NCBI RefSeq assembly: GCF_021134715.1
Contig: NC_060022.1
Location: 1,183,001 to 1,247,000 of the forward strand
Source of the DNA: Daphnia pulex
Lineage: Eukaryota; Arthropoda; Branchiopoda; Diplostraca; Daphniidae
Reading direction: 5' to 3'
DNA length: 64,000 nt
The notes under the pieces are model-generated. The model was given only the letters and a program-made list of their open reading frames with translations. It searched no databases and had not been told where the DNA came from. Positions 24,369 through 34,922 of this stretch are shown here, piece after piece; position 1 is the first letter of the stretch, and every line of letters begins with the position of its first letter. The position numbers and the translations under genes were made by a program.

Positions 24369-24655
24369 TGTTGGAAATGGAACTCTTGTTGGCGGTGTCG
24401 ACCGTTCAACTTCCAAGATTGAGATAAGAGATGACACCTTTGTTGTTGCTAGTTCGTCCTTATATTTCACACTGCCGTATAATACAGCATTTTGGTATTT
24501 CAATAGTTGGTTTAGGGTTGAGTAGGGTAGGGAACAATAGATTGAATGGGAAGAGAGGGTAAAATCGGGGCCCTCTGTTGAGGTCCCTACAAATTACACA
24601 GAATTAACAGTAGCAATAATGTCGATCACTGTTGGGATGCAATAAATTCCCAACA
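24369..24655 (-). repeat. LTR (3' LTR in element orientation)
   Basis: It matches 28257-28543 base for base as far as I can read, starts TGTTGG and ends CCAACA. Confidence 0.93.
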
Positions 24656-24798
24656 CACTCCCCAGTAGAGCCCGTTCAATTGGCTCGACATCCTGATCGA
24701 CTTGATATCCGTTGGATTAGAGATCTGAGAATGCGGTTGAAGAAGGATGGCCGGATGGCCTGGATTACGAGGAGCTGTTTCGTTGACTGGCTACGGAT

Positions 24799-26790
24799 TC
24801 AGTTAATTGTCCATTCCATTTGATTCCGATTGAGAGTTGGCTGACTCTTTGGAAGTTTGCCACCAGGATCCCATACCGATTGGTGTGTGTTGGAATCTTC
24901 TTCAATGTCCTTTAACACAAGAATATTTTTTAGTAGATGTGAAACGATTTTGTTTGGTACCTGGGTTAACGAATAAGAGAACAGCAACTGGTTGATGAGA
25001 TGTTCTTCTATACTTGGTAACCTTGAGATGCGTTTAGGAGCTGGTTTTACTGGCTCCAAGCGCTTCCGTTTCATTGAGTTTTGTTGATTGGCCAATTCCG
25101 GAAGAATTGCTGCTTGACTGCACGGCGATCTGAACTTCGGAATGATTTCTTGGTTGCTTTCTACGTTTGTTGAATTGACAAATGCAGCGGCTTCTTGAGG
25201 ATTTTCTTTCGAAGCTTCCTGGATTTCTGGCGACGATGATAAATTTCCAGAAGAAGAGAAGTTGGTTTGTTTAAGTTGACTCGGAAAAGAGTTAAGTGTT
25301 TCCAGCGATGCAGCTGGCCTTCCCGAGGGGAAAAAAAGAAAGGTAGGAATATCCTTTTCTTTGGAGCCGGCTGGCGGAATCCTAATAATTGAATCTTTAG
25401 TTTTTAGACAATTGAATGTGTCAGGAACTTCTGCTTGATAAGTAGGAGTTTCTTGATGACTAAGAGAGTGAGGAGCTTCTGCCGGATTGGCTGGAGCTTT
25501 TTGAAGATTGAGAGTACCAGGAGCTTCTGCCGGAGTAGCTGGAGCTTCTAGAATAATGAGAGGACGAGGAGCTTCTGCCGGAGTAGCTGGAGCTTCTTGA
25601 ATAATGAGTGTGCAAGCAGTTTTTTCGTTGCTAGAGGAGCTCAAGAGATTTTTGGACTCCACTGCATCTACACCATCTAAGTTTGCAAATTTGAGGTTAG
25701 TTGCTTTCAGCTCGTCTTCAAACCTTTTTTCGTCTTTGTTTCCACTGGATTTGACCGGAATATCTGAGATTGATAGCCCTTTTTTTGGTCGTTGTTGGAG
25801 ACTGGCTGTTCCAGGCTCCTTTTCCATCGGGACTTCTTTTGACTGGGCTGATTTGACGTTTTGGTCGCTGTAGCAACTTTTCGCGTTCGATGATGGGATT
25901 TTTTCTGCTCCTTCCAGATTTGCTGAGTTTTCTAACTTTGAAACAAAGGAATTATTTTCTTTTATTTCGTTCCTTTCAAACCTTTTTTTGTCGGGATATC
26001 CGTCTGGCCCATCCGGAGAATCCGAGAGTGAGTCTCCTTTTTTCGGTGGGTGAGGGAGACTGGCCGTTCCAGTCTCTTTTTCTTCCGTCTGGATATTTTC
26101 TTTTGACTGGTATGAAGGGGTGTTTTGAAAACTACAGCTTGTTGTCGTAAGCGACGACACTTCTAGTGGAGTTGGGTTTGGCACTAATACTGCTGCAAAT
26201 TGAGATGTTGAGAGGGTTTTGAGAATTGACTCTATTACTGGATTTGTTTGAGAAGCTGGCTCCTGAGAAGCTGTTGGTGATAAGTTGACATCTCCTGGAG
26301 CGACGGGCACTGAAAAGGCTGTTGAGATGGCTGCGATCACCTGACTGATTATGTCCCGATTGAGTTGTGCTTGGGTTGCTGCCTGGTTTGCTGCCTGGGT
26401 TGCTGCCTGATGTTGGAGAATTTGGAGCATTCTTTCTCTGTCCTTCTCCCATTCTTCGTCATCTGCTTCCTTTTCGAGTTTGTCTAACCATTCTCTTCGT
26501 TTTTTCTTTAAGATGTGAATTTTGGCGACAATAACATCGTCCATTGTTTGGTACATGGTGTCGATGTCTGCATTGATCTCTTCTTGGTCTTCGCCTTCTT
26601 TGTACATTTCAGCCTGGACCCTTTTTGAGAATATCTCATAAGTTTTGTAGAATCCATCTAGCTTTTTTTCTAATTTTTCGACTTCGATAAACGCTTCCAA
26701 CGTCATTTCTGTTGATTTGTACGTTTCGACGAGGTTAATGATACGGGTGATATGCTTTTTAATTAAAGTTCTTGCGTAATTTGGAGCCAT
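24799..26790 (-). CDS. gag-like open frame of the LTR element
   Basis: One 663-codon frame opens inside the element. Its first ~135 residues are charged and coiled-coil-like, similar in character to the N-terminal region of BEL/Pao gag proteins. It is followed by an Ala/Gln-rich stretch, a long Ser/Pro-rich low-complexity region, and PAEAP-type tandem repeats around residues 400-450. No zinc knuckle or protease motif was noted. The frame looks whole. Confidence 0.7.
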   Translation of the reverse strand: MAPNYARTLIKKHITRIINLVETYKSTEMTLEAFIEVEKLEKKLDGFYKTYEIFSKRVQAEMYKEGEDQEEINADIDTMYQTMDDVIVAKIHILKKKRREWLDKLEKEADDEEWEKDRERMLQILQHQAATQAANQAATQAQLNRDIISQVIAAISTAFSVPVAPGDVNLSPTASQEPASQTNPVIESILKTLSTSQFAAVLVPNPTPLEVSSLTTTSCSFQNTPSYQSKENIQTEEKETGTASLPHPPKKGDSLSDSPDGPDGYPDKKRFERNEIKENNSFVSKLENSANLEGAEKIPSSNAKSCYSDQNVKSAQSKEVPMEKEPGTASLQQRPKKGLSISDIPVKSSGNKDEKRFEDELKATNLKFANLDGVDAVESKNLLSSSSNEKTACTLIIQEAPATPAEAPRPLIILEAPATPAEAPGTLNLQKAPANPAEAPHSLSHQETPTYQAEVPDTFNCLKTKDSIIRIPPAGSKEKDIPTFLFFPSGRPAASLETLNSFPSQLKQTNFSSSGNLSSSPEIQEASKENPQEAAAFVNSTNVESNQEIIPKFRSPCSQAAILPELANQQNSMKRKRLEPVKPAPKRISRLPSIEEHLINQLLFSYSLTQVPNKIVSHLLKNILVLKDIEEDSNTHQSVWDPGGKLPKSQPTLNRNQMEWTIN

Positions 26791-27229
26791 TGTGAGTTGG
26801 AGGTGGCTCCTAAGGAGCTGCTGAGAGTACGAAAAGAAGATAATTAGTTTAAATTAATGTTTTGATTAAGTTGATTAGCCTTTTTGTTTGTTGTTCTGCT
26901 CGGTCTTCGGAGATTCGTGGTGCCGAATTAAATTCTGCTGTCTTTTCCACTTTCTTTGAATTCCTTTATGTGAAGATATCTGCAAAAACTGAATGATTTT
27001 GGAGCTAGGGTAATTTTCTAGCTCCTTACAATCCCACAAACGGCATAATAACAATTTTTAGGAAAGAGAATTTAAAGAGTTTTTGCCGCAAGACGGCGGT
27101 TTCTAATTCCCAATTTTGTGCTCAGAGGGCGCTTTGTGCCTTCTCAGAAAAAGAGAAAGATTTCCCTTTAAGCAAACAAAAAATGCAAGAGCGTAAGAGC
27201 GCGAGATTTGTTTCGAAATGGCGGAAGGC

Positions 27230-27880
27230 CTTTGTAAATAGAGAGAGAGAAAAAAAATTCAAGTTTTAATCACCCTAAGGCGCACACGAGGCGAACGCGT
27301 TGAAAGGGTAGAGAATTTTCCCGCGTTTTTTCCAGTTTAAAGGGGAAACCGGCCTAGCCCCCCAAAAAAGAGAATATTTTTCTGTCGTATTTAGAGAGAT
27401 CGTTGTGCCTTCTGAGACAGAGAGAGATTTACCCAAATGATTGAATAACAAACAATGCAAATTAATTCAAAAAATGAGAGAGATTTGTTTTCGGGAAATG
27501 GTCTAAGGCCATAGCAAAGAGAGCGATAATTTATTTAAGTCTTTTCACCCTGGGGCTCACACGAGGCGAACTCATTGAAGGGTTAGAGAAGTTCCCGCGT
27601 TTTCCCAATCTAAGAGGTAGGGAAGCAAGCCCCCCCAAAAAAAAATTCTTGAAAGGAAAGAGATTCCCGTGTTATCCCATTTTTAAAGAACGGGCAGTGA
27701 ACCCAATCAGCTGAGATTCGTTTTTACAATGCCGGGAGGCGTATCAAGAGATAGAGAGGGAATTTAACCTAAGGCTCACACGAGGTGAACACGTTAAAGA
27801 GGTAGGGAAGTTCCCAAGTTTGCCCAATCTTAGATATTGGAAAGCAATATCCCCCCAAAAAAAAAAAATTTGTTGAAAGG
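27230..27880. repeat. Imperfect triplicate in the LTR element leader
   Basis: A segment containing CACACGAGGCGAAC, then GGGTAGAGAA-like sequence and a run of C followed by A occurs three times, near 27285, 27560 and 27780, spaced about 220-275 bp. It lies in the untranslated leader between the 5' LTR and the gag-like frame. Confidence 0.7.
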
Positions 27881-28256
27881 GAAGAGAGAATAATCAACTT
27901 AGGCGATGATAATTTACGTGACAAAAAAAGAAATCCCCCTTCAAAAATGATTTAGGAATCCTATTTTAATTTTAAGAAACTTTGAGGAAATATTTTAGCT
28001 TTAATTCAAGAGAGAGAAGAAAAATAATTTACTGTTTAGAGGGATCTATTTGCTTACTAGACCCCTGAGAACAAGTTAAACTCAGAGAGAGAGAAAAAGA
28101 TTCTAATAAATGACTGACCTGCCATAATTAAACACAATTTTCTTTGATAAATGGCGGCAATGATTAAGCAAAAGGAGATAACGAGAGAAAGATTTGAGTG
28201 TGATAGAGCGAAACTAACTTAACACTGGTTGGAGAAAACTCCGGTTCGAAGGACCA

Positions 28257-28543
28257 TGTTGGAAATGGAACTCTTGTTGGCGGTGTCGACCGTTCAACTT
28301 CCAAGATTGAGATAAGAGATGACACCTTTGTTGTTGCTAGTTCGTCCTTATATTTCACACTGCCGTATAATACAGCATTTTGGTATTTCAATAGTTGGTT
28401 TAGGGTTGAGTAGGGTAGGGAACAATAGATTGAATGGGAAGAGAGGGTAAAATCGGGGCCCTCTGTTGAGGTCCCTACAAATTACACAGAATTAACAGTA
28501 GCAATAATGTCGATCACTGTTGGGATGCAATAAATTCCCAACA
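28257..28543 (-). repeat. LTR (5' LTR in element orientation)
   Basis: Partner of 24369-24655. The target-site duplication CTTGG follows immediately at 28544-28548. Confidence 0.93.
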
Positions 28544-29385
28544 CTTGGTAGTTTGTTGCCACTTTATAACTTTTTCCTTTGTACAGATTTGAGGTCTGAG
28601 CCAGTCATCATGACCACAAGATATGGAAGTTTTGCTTGTGCTGGACCTGGTGTTGACCTGTCATCAGCAGCAATATTAGTATAACATCGCTTGGGTAATA
28701 ATAATTTTCGTTACTTTTATTCCTGAGACCTGCTACATATTTTAATGATGCCTGTACTTATGCAGTATTCTCCCATTTATTAACAATTATTAGGGTAGTT
28801 TACCCACTGTCTCATTTTCAACATCTCCTTAATACTTTTTGTTTCTTTCAAAATTTTTCGTAACCCATTGTCTATTTTTCATTTAGATACACAGCATCCC
28901 ATTTGATTGGAGTAATTACCGATGTCGGCCTTGTTACGGATCTCTCATCTTCCCCATTCTTTAAATGCCCTCGTGTACACCCATGCGAGTGTGGGAGTAT
29001 TCACGAGGACCTCCTTTTTCTTATTCCGCCTGGGCTGGATTCGACTCATCCACGGATGGAGCACTTTTAGACGCCTGGCTGTGTTTCCCAGGCTTAAAGG
29101 TAGGACAAAATTAATCTCTATTCTTACTTTTTGACTATCTGGTAGCGTTGATGATTATAAATCGTAAAGTACGGAGTACGATTATTCGTGAGCTAGGCAG
29201 TTGACTGGAACTGTTTTCTCTTGCCGTTTTTATTGACTCAGTTAGGGTTCATTAAATAACTCGTTTGTAGAACGACTGCAGATCAGGCCCAGTTTTGTTA
29301 CCTTACAACGTTGTCCGTGGGTAAAAAAAATATTTGAACGTTAAGCTCTTCAAGCAAAGTGCCAAGATGGACCTGCCGCCACACC

Positions 29386-30600
29386 GGTACCTCCTCGTTG
29401 AATATTGGCATTCATAACACACAAACAGCCATCGCCAACCTGTAATTTGCAACCTCTGTAGCCATAGTGAAATTTGATGATTCAACGACCCTGGCCTCAA
29501 AGTCTGGGGCACTGTAATGAATTTTCCGATATAACAGCAACGGCATGTGGGGACTGTGGGGACCGGCGTTGTAAAACGCGCGCTTTCCAATGTGTTCACC
29601 ATCAGTTGGCTGTTAAATATTACACGATGACTTATGATGAAGCATCGGCTACTTTCTACTTACCTTCATCGTACACAGCCAACGAATCGCTATGTGGCAT
29701 GGCTCAGTTTGACACTGAGATGTTTATCACCGCAGAGCGCCGTGCACCATCGCGTGAATTTAAAAATAGAATAATTTAGATTTCCTCAATGAAATCACTG
29801 TCGGCGTATAAGGGAAGGCCAGCAGCAATGTGATTTTGCGAAAGCGAGTCACGGGTGAAAGTCATGGACGTTCGAGGGGGGGGGGCACCTTTTATGGAGT
29901 TCCTTTTATGCGATTTTAAACAGCAGAAAACACAGACGATTTTGTAGACTGGCTGTCTGACGCAACAAATCGACTGCTGTCGGGGAAATTTGAAGGTGCA
30001 ATTCGGCAATAGAGAGAGTCAGACGTTTCTATCTTGCTGCCATAGCAGGCTACAATAGTTTTTGCGGTAGGCCGTGTCGCTCAATTTGGTAGCAAATCCA
30101 GACATTTAAAGAACAACAGGTGAATCTCATGCGAACCAGTTACGCACAACAGGCGTAAGACATTTCATCAATTCCCGCAATCCACTCATTTATTATTCCA
30201 TAAAATGCCTCTTGAAAATTAGATCAGATAGGAACAGTTTTCAAGGTGAAAATTGCAAGTTTCTTAAATATGCGGTCAGACTAAAGAAATCAAGATTCGG
30301 ATTTCTTCCTTGTCCAAAATTTCCATTCTGTTCTCCTCTTCCATTGCTCATCAAAGTCCAAATTTTCCAGTTTAAAAAGGTTTCCTTAAAACTCACTGCG
30401 CTGTAATCGTTTTTTACATAATTGTGGAAAAGCGATAGCTCGCACTTCCGCAAAGTTCCAAAATGAGCAGTGAATAAGTCGAACAAAAATTAATTGATCT
30501 TAGATAACTCGCATTTATTTACACCATCATACTCTGTTTTCACATCAACAACATCAATATGATCGATGACATTCATACATCATTTTAATAATTTAATAAT
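29386..30600. other. Orphan promoter-like modules, probable site of a decayed cuticle gene
   Basis: CATAGTGAAATTTGATGATT near 29464 matches the distal motif of cp7. 29857-30000 matches the cp3 distal module (GTGAAAGTCATGGACGTTCG, then TTGTAGACTGGCTGTCTGAC). A degraded AATTCGGCA follows near 29999, where a GGGTCA element would be expected. No intact cuticle exon follows before the 3' end of cp8, so the control region seems to have outlived its gene. Confidence 0.5.
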
Positions 30601-31415
30601 TTAATATCCAGCTCCAGTGCGCTTGTAGGGGAGGGCGGGGGCAACGGGGAGTTCGTATTCATGAACGGGGGCAACTGGGAGTTCGTATTCGTGGACGGGA
30701 GCAACTGGGAGCTCGTAGACATGGACGGGAGCAACTGGCAAGTGGTCACCCTTGGGCTGGAATCCGGCATCATCGGCGACCCAGGTCAAAGTGAATTTCT
30801 CGCCTTCGGGGGAAACCCAGTAGGAAGATCCCTTGTTGGTGTTGCCCATAACATCCTCGTAGGTGGCTTTGCCGTAAGAGTCGTACTTGACTCCTTGCAT
30901 CTTCTTTTGGACCTGAGATTCCTCGCGGGTGGTGTAGTCAGACTGGGCGTAGCTGTTTGACACAATCAAATTTCTCTTTAGTAAATAGCAAGACTCTTTA
31001 AACAACAAGATGTGGTTTTTACCTCCATTGGCTGCTGCCATCGAGGTTGCGCTCATCAGATTGGCTGGTGATGGTGATGTCGGCGTATTTGTTATCCTTG
31101 TATGCTGGGGCAGAGTAGGCGGGTGCGGGGTAAGTTGGGGCAGAGTAAGCTGGGGCAGAGTAGGCCGGGGCAGAGTAGGCCGGGGCAGAGTAGGCTGGTT
31201 TGGAATAGGCCGGTGCGGAGTAGGTAGGTGGCTTGTATGCAGGCTTGTAGCTGGACGGAGCAGCTACAGCAACAGCCAAGACAGCGGCGATAACGAACTT
31301 TGAAATAATATGGCACATCATCAATTTGAAGTTGATACAATTTTGTGACTGTTGCAATTTTGCTACTCCATCGCATTTTTCGATACATTACTATGATGTT
31401 ACTTACCAGCTTCAT
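30601..31415 (-). CDS. cp8, RR-1 cuticle protein with long YSAPAY repeat
   Basis: Coding exons, in transcript order, are 31407-31415, 31023-31297 and 30601-30952, giving 211 residues, the longest of the set. After the leader MKLFVIAAVLAVAVAA comes a run of about nine YSAPA/YSKPA/YPAPA pentapeptides, then KDNKYADITITSQSDERNLD. The junction is SSQWSYAQSDYTTREES. The linker MQGVKYDSYGKATYEDVMG is shared by cp8-cp15. Three PVAPVHxYEL repeats precede ALPYKRTGAGY. Its 70-nt second intron is identical to that of cp12, which lies on the other strand. The repeats should make an extended flexible segment; the chitin-binding role is by family. Confidence 0.93.
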
Positions 31416-31443
31416 GTTGAATTCGGTTGATTTGTTGAACAAC

Positions 31444-31542
31444 TGATACTTTTCATTATCCATGTCTGAGTTTATATAGTCAGGTGAAAGAGTGAAGAGC
31501 CTGATATGTTCCCTTCCCCGCCCTTCTTTGCCAATTAGGTCA
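31444..31542 (-). promoter_or_regulatory. cp8 core promoter
   Basis: The initiator A is at 31444 and the TATA box (TATATAAA on minus) at 31471-31478. CAATTAGGTCA lies on the + strand at 31532-31542, about 93 bp upstream and in the opposite orientation to the element in most other genes. Confidence 0.75.
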
Positions 31543-31545
31543 CTG

Positions 31546-32401
31546 CCAAATTTCCAAGATTACTAGATTTTTGGGGGTGATATAATAAACCATTCACTTT
31601 ATCAGATATAGGCTATCTAATCGAGATAGTCCTTCGGTAAACAAAATGAACTTTTTCACTCGTTCCAAGTTTATCAAAGTAGCGAAGTAATATTTTAGCG
31701 CACCCACATTATTGGTTATCAATTAATGTTCTCAATTAATGGTTTCGCGCACCCACATTATTCGTTATCAATTAATGTTCATTTCATTTTCAAATTCTTT
31801 TTGACTTAAAATATTGATTCAAGAATAGAATATGAGCTTGACTGATTAATTGATTTCAAACATTTAAACATGCCAAAATGTTCACGTCTTTAAAAATTGA
31901 ATAATGAAAGTATTTTAATCTCAAACGTTTTTCAAGAACCTGAATCTTTCTAGCGCATCATGATAAATGCGACTTCTATTATTCTCAATGTAAAATTATT
32001 TGAGATACAAAGTAATGGCAGAATTTTTGCAGAATTGAAGGCAGAATATGAAAATAGAATTTTGCATCATAAAGGTAGAGAACGCATTTTAGCACCGTAT
32101 TATTATGGATAAGATCTGGTACGAAACTGTTCAAATTTCGATAACGTATTTGTGTTACAATCACATCCTTCAACCCTTGCTAAAAAATTCTCTGGTTCAT
32201 TTAATAGGCCTGTAACGTTCATTTCTCTTAAATTTCCTAGTCCTTCAAGTTATTTGCAGTATAACTATTCAACTAAAATGGTTAAAATGATAATTTGTTT
32301 TTGTATTTACACGTATTTATCGACACCAAACACATAATAATGTCGATGGCAGAGAATACATGAGAATAAATTAATTTTGCAATCAGGTCAATATCAATAA
32401 C
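31546..32401. other. Intergenic half of a tandem duplication (cp8 side)
   Basis: About 31620-32401 resembles 33350-34065 in order and sequence, for example AAAGTAGCGAAGTAATATTT and GAGAACGCATTTTAGCACCG occur in both. With the genes, this gives a repeated unit of about 1.67 kb. No other gene was seen. Confidence 0.65.
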
Positions 32402-33174
32402 TTAATAGATCTTGTAGCCCTTTCCGTTGAAGGGAATGTGGACGGGGGCAACGGGGAGTTCGTATTCATGGACGGGAGCAACTGGGAGCTCGTATTCATG
32501 GACGGGAGCGACGGGCAAATGGTCACCCTTTGGCTGGAAACCGGCATCATCGGCAGACCAGGTCAAAGTGAATTTCTGGCCTTCAGGGGAAACCCAGTAA
32601 GAAGATCCCTTGTTGGTGTTGCCCATAACGTCCTCGTAGGTGGCTTTGCCGTAAGAGTCATACTTGACTCCTTGCATCTTCTTCTGGACCTGAGATTCCT
32701 CGCGGGTGGTGTAGTCAGACTGGGCGGAGCTGTTGAACACAATCAAATTTCTCTTTAGTAAATTCCGATACTGTTTAAACAGCTATTGAAAGTAAATACC
32801 TCCATTGGCTGCTGCCATCGAGATTGCGCTCATCAGATTGGCTGGTGATGGTGATGTCAGCGTATTTGTTATCCTTGTATGCTGGGGCAGAGTAGGCAGG
32901 TGCTGGGTAAGCTGGGGCAGAGTAAGCTGGGGCAGAGTAGGCTGGGGCAGAGTAGGCTGGTTTGGAGTAGGCCGGTGCGGAGTAGGTGGGTGGCTTGTAT
33001 GCCGGCTTGTAGCTGGCAGCGGTAGCAACGGCTAAGACAGCGGCGATAATGAACTATGAAATAACATTGCACATAATTAATTTGAAGTTGATAAAATTTT
33101 GTGACTCTTATTCACTGATTAATACTCCATCGTATTTTTCAATTTATTATTACGTTGTTACTTACCAGCTTCAT
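32402..33174 (-). CDS. cp9, RR-1 cuticle protein
   Basis: Exons in transcript order are 33166-33174, 32800-33053 and 32402-32729, giving 196 residues. The leader MKLFIIAAVLAVATAA is followed by SYKPAYKPPT without the usual PS, a 6-nt difference shared with cp11 and cp14. The Tyr/Pro/Ala repeat region is mid-length. The junction reads SSAQSDY instead of SYAQSDY, as in cp12. The core contains TWSADDAGF. Two PVAPVHEYEL repeats lead to PVHIPFNGKGYKIY. Intron 2 is a mosaic: its exon-3 side matches cp8 and its exon-2 side matches cp14. Confidence 0.93.
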
Positions 33175-33202
33175 GTTGAATTCGGTTGATTTGTTGAACA
33201 AC

Positions 33203-33303
33203 TGACGCTTTTCTTTTTCTATGTCTTACTTTATATAGTCAGGTGAACGGGAGAAGAGCCTGATGTATGTTCCCTTCCCTGCCCTTCTTTGCCAATTAGG
33301 TCA
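33203..33303 (-). promoter_or_regulatory. cp9 core promoter
   Basis: The initiator A is at 33203 and the TATA box at 33230-33237. CAATTAGGTCA lies on the + strand at 33293-33303, reversed relative to the gene as in cp8. The whole region parallels the cp8 promoter. Confidence 0.75.
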
Positions 33304-34065
33304 CTGCCAAGTTTTCAAGAATGCCAGATTTTTTAGGGTGAAACAATGAACCATTCACTTTATCAGATATTTCTAATCGAGATAGTCCTTCGGTTAACAA
33401 AATGAACTTTTTCACTTGTTCCAAGTATATCAAAGTAGCGAAGTAATATTTTCATGCATCAACATTATACGATATCAATTGATGTTCATTTCAAATACTA
33501 TTTGACTTAAAATATCAATTCAAGAATGGAATGTAGTCTCTTCGGATTAATTGATTTCAAACATTTAAACGTGCCGAAAAAATGTTCACGTCCATACAAA
33601 TTGAATAATGAAAGTATTTTAATCTCAAACGTTCGTCAAGAATCTGAATATCTGTAGCGCATGATAAATGCGATTTCAGTTATTCTTACTGTAAAATAAT
33701 TTGAGATACAAAATAAATGGGCTAGACGGAATTTTGCATCTTAAAGGTAGAGAACGCATTTTAGCACCGTATTATGGACGTCTGATACGAAACTGTTAAA
33801 TTTCGATTTCACGCATTTGTGTTACACATACATCCTTAAACCATTTCTTTAAAAATCTCTAGTTGATTTAATAGGCCTGTAACGTTCATTTCTCTTAAAT
33901 TTCATTGTTCTTCAAGTTTGCAGTATAACGGTTTAACTAAAACGGTTAAAATGATAATTTGTTTTTGTATTTACACGTATTTATCGAAACCAAACACATA
34001 ATAATGTCGATGGCAGAGAATACATGAGAATAAATTAAATTTGCAATCAGGTCAATATCAATAAC
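33304..34065. other. Intergenic half of a tandem duplication (cp9 side)
   Basis: This is the partner of 31546-32401. It has accumulated substitutions and small indels, so the duplication is not brand-new. Confidence 0.65.
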
Positions 34066-34808
34066 TTAATAGATCTTGTAGCCCTTTCCGTTGAAGGGAA
34101 TGTGGACGGGGGCAACGGGGAGTTCGTATTCATGGACTGGGGCAACTGGGAGCTCGTACTCATGGACGGGAGCGACGGGCAAATGGGCACCCTTGGGCTG
34201 GAAACCGGCATCATCGGCAGACCAGGTCAAAGTGAATTTCTCGCCTTCAGGGGAAACCCAGTAGGAAGATCCCTTGTTGGTGTTGCCCATAACATCCTCG
34301 TAGGTGGCTTTACCGTACGAGTCGTATGCGACTCCTTGCATCTTCTTCTGGACTTGGGATTCTTCGCGGGTGGTGTAGTCAGATCCAGCGTAGCTAAAGA
34401 ACAACAAGATAATGGTTAACAGAAAGCAAATTTTAATAATGCGTAAAACTGAACAGAATTTGCTATTGTAATGACGCAAAAAACAGAATAATAAATACCT
34501 CCATTGGCTGCTGCCATCGAGGTTGCGCTCATCAGATTGGCTGGTGATGGTGATGTCGGCGTATTTGTTATCTTTGTACGCTGGTGCAGAGTAGGCAGGT
34601 GCGGGGTAAGCCGGGGCAGAGTAGGCTGGTTTGGAGTAGGCCGGTGCGGAGTAGGTGGGTGGCTTGTATGCCGGTTTGTAGCTGGACGGAGCAGCGACAG
34701 CAACGGCCAAGACAGCGGCGATAACGAACTAGTCGAAAAATTGGGCAAAAAATATTTAGTTAATAAAAATTTTGTAAAATAAGTTCTGCTGTTGCTTACC
34801 AATTTCAT
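34066..34808 (-). CDS. cp10, RR-1 cuticle protein
   Basis: Exons in transcript order are 34800-34808, 34499-34728 and 34066-34393, giving 188 residues. The Tyr/Pro/Ala repeat region is the shortest form, equal in exon length to cp13. The junction reads SYAGSDYTTR, mixing the AGSD of the cp1 group with the DYTTR of this group. The linker has VAYDSYG where relatives have VKYDSYG. KGAHLP replaces KGDHLP in the core, an unusual loss of Asp next to the conserved His. Two PVAPVHEYEL repeats precede PVHIPFNGKGYKIY. Intron 2 is of the class shared with cp13 only. Confidence 0.93.
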
Positions 34809-34843
34809 GTTGTATTCGGTTGATTTTGCTATTGCTGTGCAAC

Positions 34844-34922
34844 TGATACTTTCGATCTGTGAGTTTGGGTCTTATATAGTCAAGAGAATGTAAATTTCAG
34901 GTGTTTCAGAATGACCTCATTT
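34844..34922 (-). promoter_or_regulatory. cp10 core promoter
   Basis: The initiator A is at 34844, TATATAAG on minus at 34871-34878, and AAATGAGGTCA on minus at 34912-34922, about 73 bp upstream. The region aligns with the cp13 promoter. Confidence 0.75.

Larger units (their letters stand above)
24369..28543 (-). mobile_element. LTR retrotransposon, BEL/Pao-like, non-autonomous, very young
   Basis: The element is 4175 bp with 287-bp direct terminal repeats at both ends. The LTRs look identical over their full length, begin TG and end CA, and are flanked by the 5-bp target duplication CTTGG (24364-24368 and 28544-28548). It reads on the minus strand. A primer-binding site at about 28239-28256 complements a tRNA-Tyr 3' end, and a short purine-rich tract lies beside the left LTR at about 24656-24667. 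Inside are a long leader and one gag-like frame; no reverse transcriptase or integrase region is evident. It is nested in dispersed-repeat copy 2. Identical LTRs imply a recent insertion. The BEL/Pao assignment rests on the gag N-terminus and primer site and is moderate. Confidence 0.9.
23961..29385. repeat. Dispersed repeat, copy 2, inverted and split by an LTR element
   Basis: The repeat occupies 23961-24368 and 28549-29385, reading in the opposite direction to the copy at 2041. Without the insertion it is about 1.24 kb. Continuity across the insertion is clear: CTGACTAGCATTTA and GTAAGCCCC on the left, then TAGTTTGTTG and GAGCCAGTCATC on the right, follow the order seen in copy 1 reversed. 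The exon-like conserved block lies at about 28890-29105. Confidence 0.8.

Noticed and set aside
28239-28256. tRNA-like sequence
   Set aside because: It is the primer-binding site of the LTR element, without a tRNA cloverleaf around it.
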